A DNA stretch of 34,393 nucleotides from NCBI GenBank assembly GCA_017646765.1, contig JAGCMD010000039.1, forward strand, positions 1 to 34,393, written 5' to 3'. Positions within the stretch are counted from its first letter, which is position 1; each line of letters opens with the position of its first letter. Position numbers and translations under genes: made by a program. The notes beneath the pieces were generated by a model that saw only the letters and a list, made by a program, of their open reading frames with translations, was not told where the DNA came from and did no database searches. Positions 24,301-30,767 of the stretch are shown here, piece after piece. The stretch is from Elusimicrobiaceae bacterium. Lineage in GTDB: Bacteria; Elusimicrobiota; Elusimicrobia; Elusimicrobiales; Elusimicrobiaceae.

Positions 24301-24371
24301 TCCGGGATGGTGTAATGGTAACACAGGTGCCTCTGGAGCACTAATTCTAGGTTCGAATCCTAGTCCCGGAA
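24301..24371 (+). tRNA. tRNA-Gln (anticodon CUG)
   Basis: The acceptor TCCGGGA pairs with TCCCGGA, and the D-arm is GTGT/ACAC. The anticodon stem GTGC/GCAC encloses CTCTGGA, giving CUG, which reads CAG (Gln). The T-arm is CTAGG-TTCGAAT-CCTAG. A first base of U is usual for tRNA-Gln. CCA is not encoded. It is followed by two tandem tail repeats. Confidence 0.93.
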
Positions 24372-24582
24372 AAATTTGAAAACCTGCCGTTTGGCAGGTT
24401 TTTAAATTTTAGGGACAGCAACACCAACTGCTTGGTGTTGCGTTAGGATTCGAAAGCCGGAGCCATATCCGAGTTTGAGTTCACGCGACGCGTGGACGAA
24501 AGGCGAGGATGGCGAGGCGGGGCCGCGAGCGCCGCGCGTCAGCAAGGCGACTTGTGGCCGAATCTATATTTGTAGTCCCGGA
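24372..24582 (+). repeat. tRNA-tail composite repeat, copy E
   Basis: This unit of about 211 bp follows tRNA-Gln. H1 is AAAACCTGCC-GTTT-GGCAGGTTTT (24379-24402), a good terminator. AAATTTT follows (24404-24410), then GGGAC (24412-24416), which can pair with GTCCC of the tRNA. H2 is a perfect 10-bp stem (24418-24427 with 24432-24441) with loop CTGC. TAGGATTCGAA (24444-24454) is the exact reverse complement of the tRNA T-arm at 24352-24362. The conserved box (24455-24486) and a GC-rich spacer follow, and a new tRNA-Gln 3' end (TAGTCCCGGA, 24573-24582) closes the unit. Confidence 0.75.
24379..24402 (+). terminator. Terminator of tRNA-Gln (H1 of copy E)
   Basis: A perfect 10-bp stem with a 4-nt loop, followed by TAAATTTT, ends 31 bp after the tRNA. 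Confidence 0.85.
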
Positions 24583-24774
24583 AAATTTTGGGCCTCGCAA
24601 AAGCGGGGCCTAAATTTTGTGAGAAGAAGGCAAACTGCTTTGCCTTCGTCTAGGATTCGAAGCCCGCAGCGATGTTTTTGTTTGAGTGTGCGAGAGCCGC
24701 GAAAGAAAAACCGTTCCTTGGGTTGCAAAGAGCGGCGTAGTTTATTCGCTTATAGTCCGAAGACTATCAAAGAA
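24583..24774 (+). repeat. tRNA-tail composite repeat, copy F (tandem, partly decayed)
   Basis: It starts at the tRNA-Gln 3' remnant. H1 is GGCCTCGC-AAAA-GCGGGGCC (24591-24610), then TAAATTTT (24611-24618). H2 is a 9-bp stem (24626-24634 with 24639-24647) with loop CTGC. TAGGATTCGAA follows (24651-24661), then the conserved box (24661-24693). A degenerate T-arm end (TTCG...TAGTCC, 24745-24758) may close the unit. No protein gene is supported here. Confidence 0.7.
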
Positions 24775-25275
24775 TCAACTGCATTTTATGTGTTGAGCAG
24801 TAAGAATTTGAAGTATTTCCTTACGATTATTTACTACAAATTTATCACGCTTCCCTTCTTGTACAATTTCCAAACCATTAGGTACTAATCCTAAACTATT
24901 GTATTTTTTTACTTGCAAAATATCCTGTAATAGGATTTCCGTATGATCTTTTTGAAGATTTACTCCGTGGTCCCAAAAAATAAATCGGTCATTAGTTAGA
25001 ACCAAATACCCACCAAGAGCTTCATTCCCCTTCCAATGGTTGGCATTTCCTTGATACCGGATCAGTGCTTGGGATAGACCCATTTCTTCCAAAATTTTGG
25101 CAGAACGCGAGGTGGCCCAGGCCAAGAAAATGAAAATCGCAACGCTCCATCCCAAGAAGCAAAAGATAAAAGAGCCAAACACATTTATTCGGGGAAATTT
25201 TAAAGCAAAAAAAATGCTCATTGATAATGCAAAAAATAATCCACTTAAAATGCTGGTTTTTAAATTTGATTTCAT
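24775..25275 (-). CDS. Membrane protein with GRAM-like domain
   Basis: This 166-aa protein has two N-terminal membrane helices (about 8-25 and 32-54). A cytoplasmic C-terminal half follows with the pattern GGYLVLTNDRFIFWDHG and EILLQDILQVKKYNS, which resembles a GRAM/PH-like domain (about 85-160). Such domains bind lipids or proteins; the role in bacteria is unclear. AAGGAG lies before the ATG. It is transcribed away from the RDD-ankyrin gene and ends at repeat F, so part of its 3' flank is repeat debris. Confidence 0.65.
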   Translation of the reverse strand: MKSNLKTSILSGLFFALSMSIFFALKFPRINVFGSFIFCFLGWSVAIFIFLAWATSRSAKILEEMGLSQALIRYQGNANHWKGNEALGGYLVLTNDRFIFWDHGVNLQKDHTEILLQDILQVKKYNSLGLVPNGLEIVQEGKRDKFVVNNRKEILQILTAQHIKCS

Positions 25276-25306
25276 AAATTTTCTCCTTTTTCTTTTATTT
25301 TTTACT

Positions 25307-25335
25307 TTGATAAAGTTTACAAAATTTATTATACT
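25307..25335 (+). promoter_or_regulatory. Promoter of the RDD-ankyrin gene
   Basis: TTGATA (25307-25312) and TATACT (25330-25335) are 17 bp apart. A second TATAAT lies at 25354-25359, without a good -35. Confidence 0.6.
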
Positions 25336-25396
25336 ACTTTCCGCCTAAATTTATATAATGAGTTGTGCGAAAATCAATAACAGGAGGCCTGTGTGT

Positions 25397-26899
25397 ATGT
25401 ATGCGGGATTTTGGAGACGTTTGGGAGCTTGGCTTGTAGATTTATTCATTTTTACAATAATATGTATGTTCTTCTCTTCGGGGGTAGAGTTTACTTTACA
25501 GTCGGATTCTGTGGGTTTTAGAGCCACCCCCTCGCCAATTATTATGCTTGTGGGGTGGTTTGTGTATTACGTTTATGCGGAGGCGTCTGCCTGGCAAGCC
25601 ACGTTAGGAAAGAGACTGTTTGGAATCAAAGTAACCGATATGCAGGGTTATCGGATTTCCGTACTTCGCTCGTTGGGACGCAATCTTTCCTTTGCGTTCT
25701 CTTCGTTGATATTTTCCATCGGATACTTGATGTGTCTGTGGACCAAACAAGAACAATGTTTACACGATATGGTAAGCGGGTGTTTAGTCGTAATGGAAGA
25801 TGTGCAACCCGGGCAGGAATTCCCTCCTACAAAATCTCTTCCGTTTACGGTTTTTTTTATTATCCTAGTAATACTGTTTTTGGGTTTATTCTTTGCTTTT
25901 TCCTGGGGTATACGATTTTTGACAGCTCAAGTTCCATCAATACCCGCTTCTTTTGAAGAAGCTGTTAGGGAAGGGAACGCAAAAAGCGTTTCCGATTACT
26001 TGCGGAGGGGGGAAGATCCGAATCAAAAAACGAAATGGGGAAATCCCGTGGTATTTCTTTACAAGACGCCCCAGGTGCTTGATTTATTGTTACAGGCAGG
26101 AGCAGATCCGAACGCACAAGATGAAAAAGGCAGTACTATCCTTACATACGCTGCCGGAAAAGCAGATCTGGAAGCGGTAGATTTACTCTTAAAAGCAGGG
26201 GCGGACGTAAAAAAGGGCAAGCCCCTTTTTGCAACTTGTAACCAGTATTTTAGCCCTGATGCATACCAGTATATGAAACCCGCGTTAATTCAAAGCGCCC
26301 GCGTTGCACAACGCTTGATACAAGCAGGCGCTGACGTCAATGCTGTTCTGGATGATTTGTTTACTCTTTTGTATTATTGTAGCTACAGTGGAAATGATGA
26401 AGTGGTAAAAGTTTTATTACAGGCAAACGCTTCATCTACTATACCAAACAAACACGGAACGCCTCCGCTTATTGCAGCGGTGGAGCAAGGGCATCCTTAC
26501 GTGGTAGCCGCATTCGTGCAAGCGCGTGCACCTCTTGACGTAACTGATAAGAAGGGAGATACAGCCCTTATAAAAGCTATTCGGGAAGGTCATACGGAAA
26601 AAATAGTAAGTATGTTACTAGAGAGCGGTGCGAATCCGAATATTGCGGGAGAGTATGGGCTTACAGCCCTTATGCATGCCGCCGGGAGGGGGCATACGGA
26701 AATAGTGCGTATGTTATTAGAAGCCGGTGCGGATCCGAAAATTACGGACATAGGTGGTCAGGACGCTCTCTATCATGCCGCATTGGGAAGGCACAGAGAT
26801 ACTATTGATTTATTGGAAAAAGTAAGACTGTCTACACGAACTCAACCGCAAGACAGTGTGGATCTTTTGCGCCAATCATACAAAGGCCGTCGTCGCTAA
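25397..26899 (+). CDS. RDD-domain membrane protein fused to ankyrin repeats
   Basis: This 500-aa protein has an N-terminal RDD-type membrane domain (about 1-130). It includes GFWRRLGAWLVDLFIF with the conserved Arg and Asp, and ATLGKRLFGIKVTD, as in that family. A further membrane helix follows (about 150-175). About seven ankyrin repeats (about 185-475) include DEKGSTILTYAAGKADLEAVDLL, KKGDTALIKAIREG and YGLTALMHAAGRGHTEIVRMLLEAGADP. It is anchored in the inner membrane; the side the repeats face is not certain. I chose the ATG at 25397 because AGGAGG lies 9 nt upstream; the in-frame ATG at 25358 has none. RDD proteins have been proposed as ion exchangers, but that is not evident here. Confidence 0.82.
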   Translation: MYAGFWRRLGAWLVDLFIFTIICMFFSSGVEFTLQSDSVGFRATPSPIIMLVGWFVYYVYAEASAWQATLGKRLFGIKVTDMQGYRISVLRSLGRNLSFAFSSLIFSIGYLMCLWTKQEQCLHDMVSGCLVVMEDVQPGQEFPPTKSLPFTVFFIILVILFLGLFFAFSWGIRFLTAQVPSIPASFEEAVREGNAKSVSDYLRRGEDPNQKTKWGNPVVFLYKTPQVLDLLLQAGADPNAQDEKGSTILTYAAGKADLEAVDLLLKAGADVKKGKPLFATCNQYFSPDAYQYMKPALIQSARVAQRLIQAGADVNAVLDDLFTLLYYCSYSGNDEVVKVLLQANASSTIPNKHGTPPLIAAVEQGHPYVVAAFVQARAPLDVTDKKGDTALIKAIREGHTEKIVSMLLESGANPNIAGEYGLTALMHAAGRGHTEIVRMLLEAGADPKITDIGGQDALYHAALGRHRDTIDLLEKVRLSTRTQPQDSVDLLRQSYKGRRR

Positions 26900-26937
26900 A
26901 AAATTTCCAAGAACTTTTTGTCAAACGCTTGCGTGTA

Positions 26938-26970
26938 AAAAACCCCCGGCATAGCCGGGGGTTTGTTTTT
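26938..26970. terminator. Bidirectional terminator
   Basis: An 11-bp stem (AAACCCCCGGC, 26940-26950, with 26954-26964) has loop ATA, with A's to the left and T's to the right. It lies between the converging RDD-ankyrin and TPR genes. Confidence 0.9.
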
Positions 26971-26980
26971 TATTAGGAAT

Positions 26981-28237
26981 TTATTTATTCAACCGGTCTA
27001 ATCGGCTTTGTGCACCGGAAGCGTATTTGCCGGTGGGGAATTGTAAAATAAGTTTCTTATACAATTCTTGCGCTTGAGCGGTTTTGCCTTGTTTTTCATA
27101 GGCATTGGCTAATTCATACATTAGCGGCGCCGTTTCCTGTTCACCGGGGGCTAACAAAATGGCCTTTTCCAACGATTGCGTATATTTCACATCGTCTTTT
27201 AAGCGCTTGCGTGCGATATTAGCTGCCTCTTGCAACGATTGTAATGCCTGCGCTTTAGGCAAGTTGGGCAAGGCCGCCGCTTGATGTAATACAGTATACG
27301 CCTGTTCGTACTGTTTGGTTTTCAAGTATACGTCCGCTTTACCGCGGTAGGCATCGTGGACGGATGTGGCATCCCCCAACAGCTCAATAGCTTTATCATA
27401 ATTGATAAGCGCGCTGTCGTATTGTTTGTTGTTCTCGTCCAAAATAGCCATGTGTTTATACACAATACCCAGCTCGGACGATTTGGGATAAAGCCGCAAC
27501 ACGGTGGTATAAGCATTGAGAGCTGCGTCGGTATCTTTCAAGTTGTCGGCATAAATGTCACCGATTAAACGTAAGCTCGCTGCTTTATATGGTGAATTGG
27601 GATACAGCGCGTCCGCCTTTTTATATTGCGCGATAGCTGCCAAATAATTGCCGTTTAGACGGTGCAAATCGCCATACCAAAGTTCCGCCTCGTTGTTCCC
27701 TGCGTAATTGGGGTAGCGCACAAAAAAGCGTTCAAAAGCTTGCGTGGCCGCCGGGTAGAAATTTTTTCCGCTCAGTTTAGAAAGCGCATATAAACTTTCC
27801 GCCTCTTGTTGGGGCAGCTCGGTGGCTTTGGCGCTGGCGCCTTTTGTAAAAAGTTCTTGGGCGGTTTGGCGGACATTTTTATCAAGCCCGTTTAAAGATT
27901 CTTCCAAAATGGACTTAAGGGAAGCTACGTCTACTTGCGGGAACATATACCGCAGTTGCAGCAGCGTTACAAAAGCGGCGCCGTTTTCCTGCGCTTTGGC
28001 CAGCAACCGGGCTTGCAGTAAGCGCGCGGTCGGCACAGCGCTGTCCTTTTCATGTTGCAAGACCCACGTGTTAAGTCCGTCAGCCAGCGACAGCGCATAA
28101 GCACGGTTATCGCGTGAGGTTTTCACAGGGAAAGAACTGAGTTCTTTTTTGTAAAAGTTAAGCGCCTCTTGGGCATCTGCCGCCCACGCGCTAACACCAA
28201 AAACACTTACCAGAATAAGGAGTCCTAATTTTTTCAT
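26981..28237 (-). CDS. Secreted TPR-repeat protein
   Basis: This 418-aa protein has a signal peptide (residues 1-20, ending SAWA/ADAQ) and many tetratricopeptide-like helix pairs through the C-terminal two thirds. Examples are YKKADALYPNSPYKAASLRLIGD and LYKKLILQFPTGKYASGAQSRL near the end, the latter like the tol-pal repeat proteins (YbgF/CpoB style). TPRs are protein-docking modules, so a periplasmic scaffold or envelope-maintenance role is likely but unproven. The ATG at 28237 lies 4 bp after the yajQ stop (TAAACGTATG), so it is probably coupled to yajQ; the frame extending to 28276 would overlap yajQ and lacks a ribosome site. Confidence 0.8.
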   Translation of the reverse strand: MKKLGLLILVSVFGVSAWAADAQEALNFYKKELSSFPVKTSRDNRAYALSLADGLNTWVLQHEKDSAVPTARLLQARLLAKAQENGAAFVTLLQLRYMFPQVDVASLKSILEESLNGLDKNVRQTAQELFTKGASAKATELPQQEAESLYALSKLSGKNFYPAATQAFERFFVRYPNYAGNNEAELWYGDLHRLNGNYLAAIAQYKKADALYPNSPYKAASLRLIGDIYADNLKDTDAALNAYTTVLRLYPKSSELGIVYKHMAILDENNKQYDSALINYDKAIELLGDATSVHDAYRGKADVYLKTKQYEQAYTVLHQAAALPNLPKAQALQSLQEAANIARKRLKDDVKYTQSLEKAILLAPGEQETAPLMYELANAYEKQGKTAQAQELYKKLILQFPTGKYASGAQSRLDRLNK

Positions 28238-28241
28238 ACGT

Positions 28242-28736
28242 TTACCTATAGTTTGTAAATTGGAGTTCCACCCCAAAATCTTGCCCGCGAAGTAACGTCA
28301 TGGTGTTTTGGAGTTCGTCTTTTGATTTAGAGGATACCCGCAACTGGTCGCCCTGGATAGACGCGCTGACTTTGAGCTTGGCATCCTTAATAGCTTTGGA
28401 AATCTGTTTGGCTTTTTCCGATGGGATGCCTTGTTGTATTTTAACGGTTTGTTTGGCATTACCGCCCAGGGCCGATTCAATTTTTTGCGGCAACATGTTT
28501 TTAAGCGGAATGCCGCGTTTGGCTATACGCGTAAAAATAATATCGCGCAACGTATTTACTTTAAATTCGTCGGCGGAGGCCAATTTCAGTTCGTTGTCCT
28601 TTTGGTTTAATTCAATAGAAGAAGAAGTGCCTTTAAAATCGTAGCGGTTGGCAATCTCTTTGTTGGCCGCGGTGACGGCCTCGTTAATAATGTTTAGGTC
28701 CACTTTGGACACGACGTCAAAGCTATAATCAGCCAT
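28242..28736 (-). CDS. YajQ-family nucleotide-binding protein
   Basis: This 164-aa protein is the usual size for YajQ (DUF520). The start MADYSFDVVSKVD, the middle ANRYDFKGTSSSIELN and the phrase GIPSEKAKQISKAIKDAKLKV are all typical of the family, which has two ferredoxin-like domains. YajQ proteins bind RNA or tRNA and, in Xanthomonas and others, cyclic di-GMP. AAGGAGG lies 6 nt before the ATG at 28736; the in-frame start at 28763 is unsupported. It heads a two-gene unit with the TPR protein. Confidence 0.92.
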   Translation of the reverse strand: MADYSFDVVSKVDLNIINEAVTAANKEIANRYDFKGTSSSIELNQKDNELKLASADEFKVNTLRDIIFTRIAKRGIPLKNMLPQKIESALGGNAKQTVKIQQGIPSEKAKQISKAIKDAKLKVSASIQGDQLRVSSKSKDELQNTMTLLRGQDFGVELQFTNYR

Positions 28737-28780
28737 GTTGTTCCTCCTTAAATACCGGGGCAAGCCGGAAGATTTCCTAT

Positions 28781-28786
28781 ATTATA
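28781..28786 (-). promoter_or_regulatory. Possible -10 box for yajQ
   Basis: TATAAT on the minus strand lies about 45 bp before the yajQ ATG, with a poor -35 (TTAAAA at 18 bp). Confidence 0.35.
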
Positions 28787-28845
28787 TCTTTTTTTGTACA
28801 ATAGTTTTAACGCGTGTCGTTGCAGTGGCCGGCGCGCTAATTTAC

Positions 28846-28888
28846 GGAGGAGAACCTGTGTGCCGGCGAACCCGGCGCGTAAAAAGCT
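28846..28888 (+). promoter_or_regulatory. Distant ribosome site and hairpin before the nucleoside permease
   Basis: A strong GGAGGAG (28846-28852) is 36 nt upstream of the permease ATG. A 7-bp hairpin (28860-28866 with 28872-28878, one G-T, loop CGAAC) lies between. The GTG triplets just after the ribosome site are out of frame with the permease. Confidence 0.5.
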
Positions 28889-30187
28889 ATGTATATCAAA
28901 ACACGTTTAACAGTTATGAATTTTCTCCAGTTTGCCGTATGGGGTGCCTATTTGACGTCTATGGGCACGTTCCTGGCAAGCGTTGGACTGGCCGAGCATA
29001 TCGGTTGGTTCTATGCGGTGCAAGGGTTTGTTTCCTTGTTTATGCCGGCGGTAATCGGTATCGTGGCCGACCGTTGGGTGCCTGCCCAAAAGATGCTTTC
29101 GCTGTGCCACTTTTTAGCGGCGGTGTTTATGGCCGGGGCGGCTTATTACGGCGCGCAAAGCACGATTAGTTTTGCTTGTTTGTTTACGTGTTATACACTC
29201 AGCGTAGCTTTTTATATGCCCACGCTGGCGCTTTCCAACTCGGTAGCGTATACAGCGCTTCGCCAACAGGGGTTGGATACGGTCAAAGTGTTCCCGCCGA
29301 TTCGTGTGTTTGGCACGGTGGGTTTTATTTGTGCCATGCTGACTACCAACTTTGCCGGTTTTCAAGGCAGCTACGTACAATGGTATTTTTCCGCTATATT
29401 AGGTGTTCTTTTAGCGGCGTATTGTTTGACGTTGCCGGCTTGCCCGGTGGCACAAGGGGAAGCCAAAACGCTCAGCGAAGCGTTGGGCTTAAAAGCATTT
29501 GCGTTATTTAAAGAAAAGAAAATGGCGATTTTCTTTATTTTCTCTATGCTTTTGGGGATGTCCTTACAAGTAACTAACGGTTTCGCCGGGCCGTTTATTA
29601 CCGGGTTTAACTCGCTGGCCGGGTTTACCGGCTCGTGGGGGGCCAACAATGCTAACGCGCTGATTTCGCTTTCGCAAATGTCGGAAACGCTTTGTATTTT
29701 ACTCATTCCGTTCTTCTTAAAACGCTACGGTATTAAAAAGGTAATGCTTATCAGTATGTTTGCCTGGGTGCTACGTTTTGGGTTTTTAGGACTTGGCAAC
29801 CCATCTACGGCGCTGGGTATTGTGCTTTTGGTGGCGTCTATGATTGTATACGGTGTGGCGTTTGATTTCTTTAACATTTCCGGCTCGCTGTTTGTGGACC
29901 AAGAAACGGACCCGTCTATCCGCTCCAGCGCACAGGGCGTGTTTATGTTGATGACCAACGGTTTTGGCGCGGCGATTGGTTCGTTGGCGGCGCAAAAGGT
30001 GGTAAATTGTTTGGTTATTTCCCACCAAAACCCGGCACTCATGGTAAACGGGGTTTATCCGCCGGATGTATCGCAAGTAATTATGCACGGGTGGAGCAGC
30101 GCGTGGTTTGTGTTTGCGGGTTTTGCGCTGGTGGTAGCGGTGCTGTTTGCTATCTGCTTTAAATACAAACACGTTCAAGAGGCATAA
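28889..30187 (+). CDS. Nucleoside:H+ symporter (NupG family)
   Basis: This 432-aa protein has about 12 membrane helices and belongs to the nucleoside-proton symporter branch of the MFS. The N-terminus TVMNFLQFAVWGAYLTSMGTFL is characteristic of NupG/XapB/YegT-type permeases. The middle has long polar loops, and DFFNISGSLFVDQETDP near the C-terminal half is also seen in the family. It should import nucleosides at the inner membrane and fits with the purine genes downstream. The ATG is supported by alignment with the family N-terminus, although its ribosome site is far away (see 28846). Alternatives within MFS are less likely. Confidence 0.85.
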   Translation: MYIKTRLTVMNFLQFAVWGAYLTSMGTFLASVGLAEHIGWFYAVQGFVSLFMPAVIGIVADRWVPAQKMLSLCHFLAAVFMAGAAYYGAQSTISFACLFTCYTLSVAFYMPTLALSNSVAYTALRQQGLDTVKVFPPIRVFGTVGFICAMLTTNFAGFQGSYVQWYFSAILGVLLAAYCLTLPACPVAQGEAKTLSEALGLKAFALFKEKKMAIFFIFSMLLGMSLQVTNGFAGPFITGFNSLAGFTGSWGANNANALISLSQMSETLCILLIPFFLKRYGIKKVMLISMFAWVLRFGFLGLGNPSTALGIVLLVASMIVYGVAFDFFNISGSLFVDQETDPSIRSSAQGVFMLMTNGFGAAIGSLAAQKVVNCLVISHQNPALMVNGVYPPDVSQVIMHGWSSAWFVFAGFALVVAVLFAICFKYKHVQEA

Positions 30188-30195
30188 ATTACCCC

Positions 30196-30224
30196 TTGAA
30201 ATTTCTGCATTTTAAAGCTAAACT
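30196..30224 (+). promoter_or_regulatory. Promoter of the second pilin gene
   Basis: TTGAAA (30196-30201) and TAAACT (30219-30224) are 17 bp apart, about 33 bp before the ATG. Confidence 0.6.
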
Positions 30225-30256
30225 TAAGTAGAAGGATTTTTTGGAGGAGGATATTT

Positions 30257-30700
30257 ATGAAAAAAGGTTTTACGTTAATTGAGTTGTTAGTAGTCGTACT
30301 AATTATCGGTATTTTGGCCGCCATTGCGTTGCCGCAATACCGCCGGGCTGTCCAAAAAGCACGCTTGTCTCAGGTGGATGTGATTTTGAACTCTACACAA
30401 AAGGCAGTGGAAGCGTATGTGTTATCTCACGGGACGCCGCGGGAAAATATAATGTTTACTGGCGAAAATAGTGTATCTGATATAGATGTTTCTAAGGATT
30501 GCGATGGAGATGAGTGCTTTACTAAGGCAGGATCAATTAAGACACAGTGTTATGATAATGGCCAGTGTCAGTTAGAGCTTGCCACGGCAAATACATCTCC
30601 CGGAGCAAATGACCAATGGTTAGATGGGGCTTCTATAATGTTTAAGCGTGATCCGGCCACTCATGCTTGGTATGTAGAGAGTATATCCGGGCTTGATTAG
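30257..30700 (+). CDS. Type IV pilin-like (pseudopilin) protein
   Basis: This 147-aa protein has a four-residue leader (MKKG/FTLIE) with the normal Gly at the cleavage site and Glu5. The N-terminal helix (residues 5-28) is nearly identical to that of the pilin at 185, including the following LPQY. The C-terminal domain is different and shorter, with four Cys (DCDGDEC and QCYDNGQC). The two genes are therefore paralogues with diverged heads, as in a set of major and minor pilins. GGAGGA lies before the ATG. It is a single-gene unit between its own promoter and a bidirectional terminator. Confidence 0.9.
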   Translation: MKKGFTLIELLVVVLIIGILAAIALPQYRRAVQKARLSQVDVILNSTQKAVEAYVLSHGTPRENIMFTGENSVSDIDVSKDCDGDECFTKAGSIKTQCYDNGQCQLELATANTSPGANDQWLDGASIMFKRDPATHAWYVESISGLD

Positions 30701-30713
30701 TTTTTATACAGAC

Positions 30714-30750
30714 AAAAACATCCCCGCCTAAACCGCGGGGATGTTTTTTT
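30714..30750. terminator. Bidirectional terminator (pilin / purA)
   Basis: AAAAACATCCCCGC pairs with GCGGGGATGTTTTT around a 7-nt loop, with T's on both strands. Confidence 0.9.
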
Positions 30751-30767
30751 ATGGACTGGTTATAACC

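Noticed and set aside
19919-24774. CRISPR array
   Set aside because: The repeats are long, few, irregular, tied to tRNA ends and not separated by uniform spacers; no cas genes are present.
19919-24774. Integron attC array
   Set aside because: No integrase is seen, H2 stems are perfect without extrahelical bases, and the units are tied to tRNA sequences.
24475-24888. Plus-strand open frame of 137 codons
   Set aside because: It lies in tail repeats E/F and then antisense to the GRAM-like gene; it has no ribosome site and a composition driven by the repeats.
28735-29169. Plus-strand open frame of 144 codons overlapping the permease
   Set aside because: Out of frame with the clear NupG-family protein; no family-like residues. 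Only its GTG at 28858 near a strong ribosome site is noted as a possible leader.
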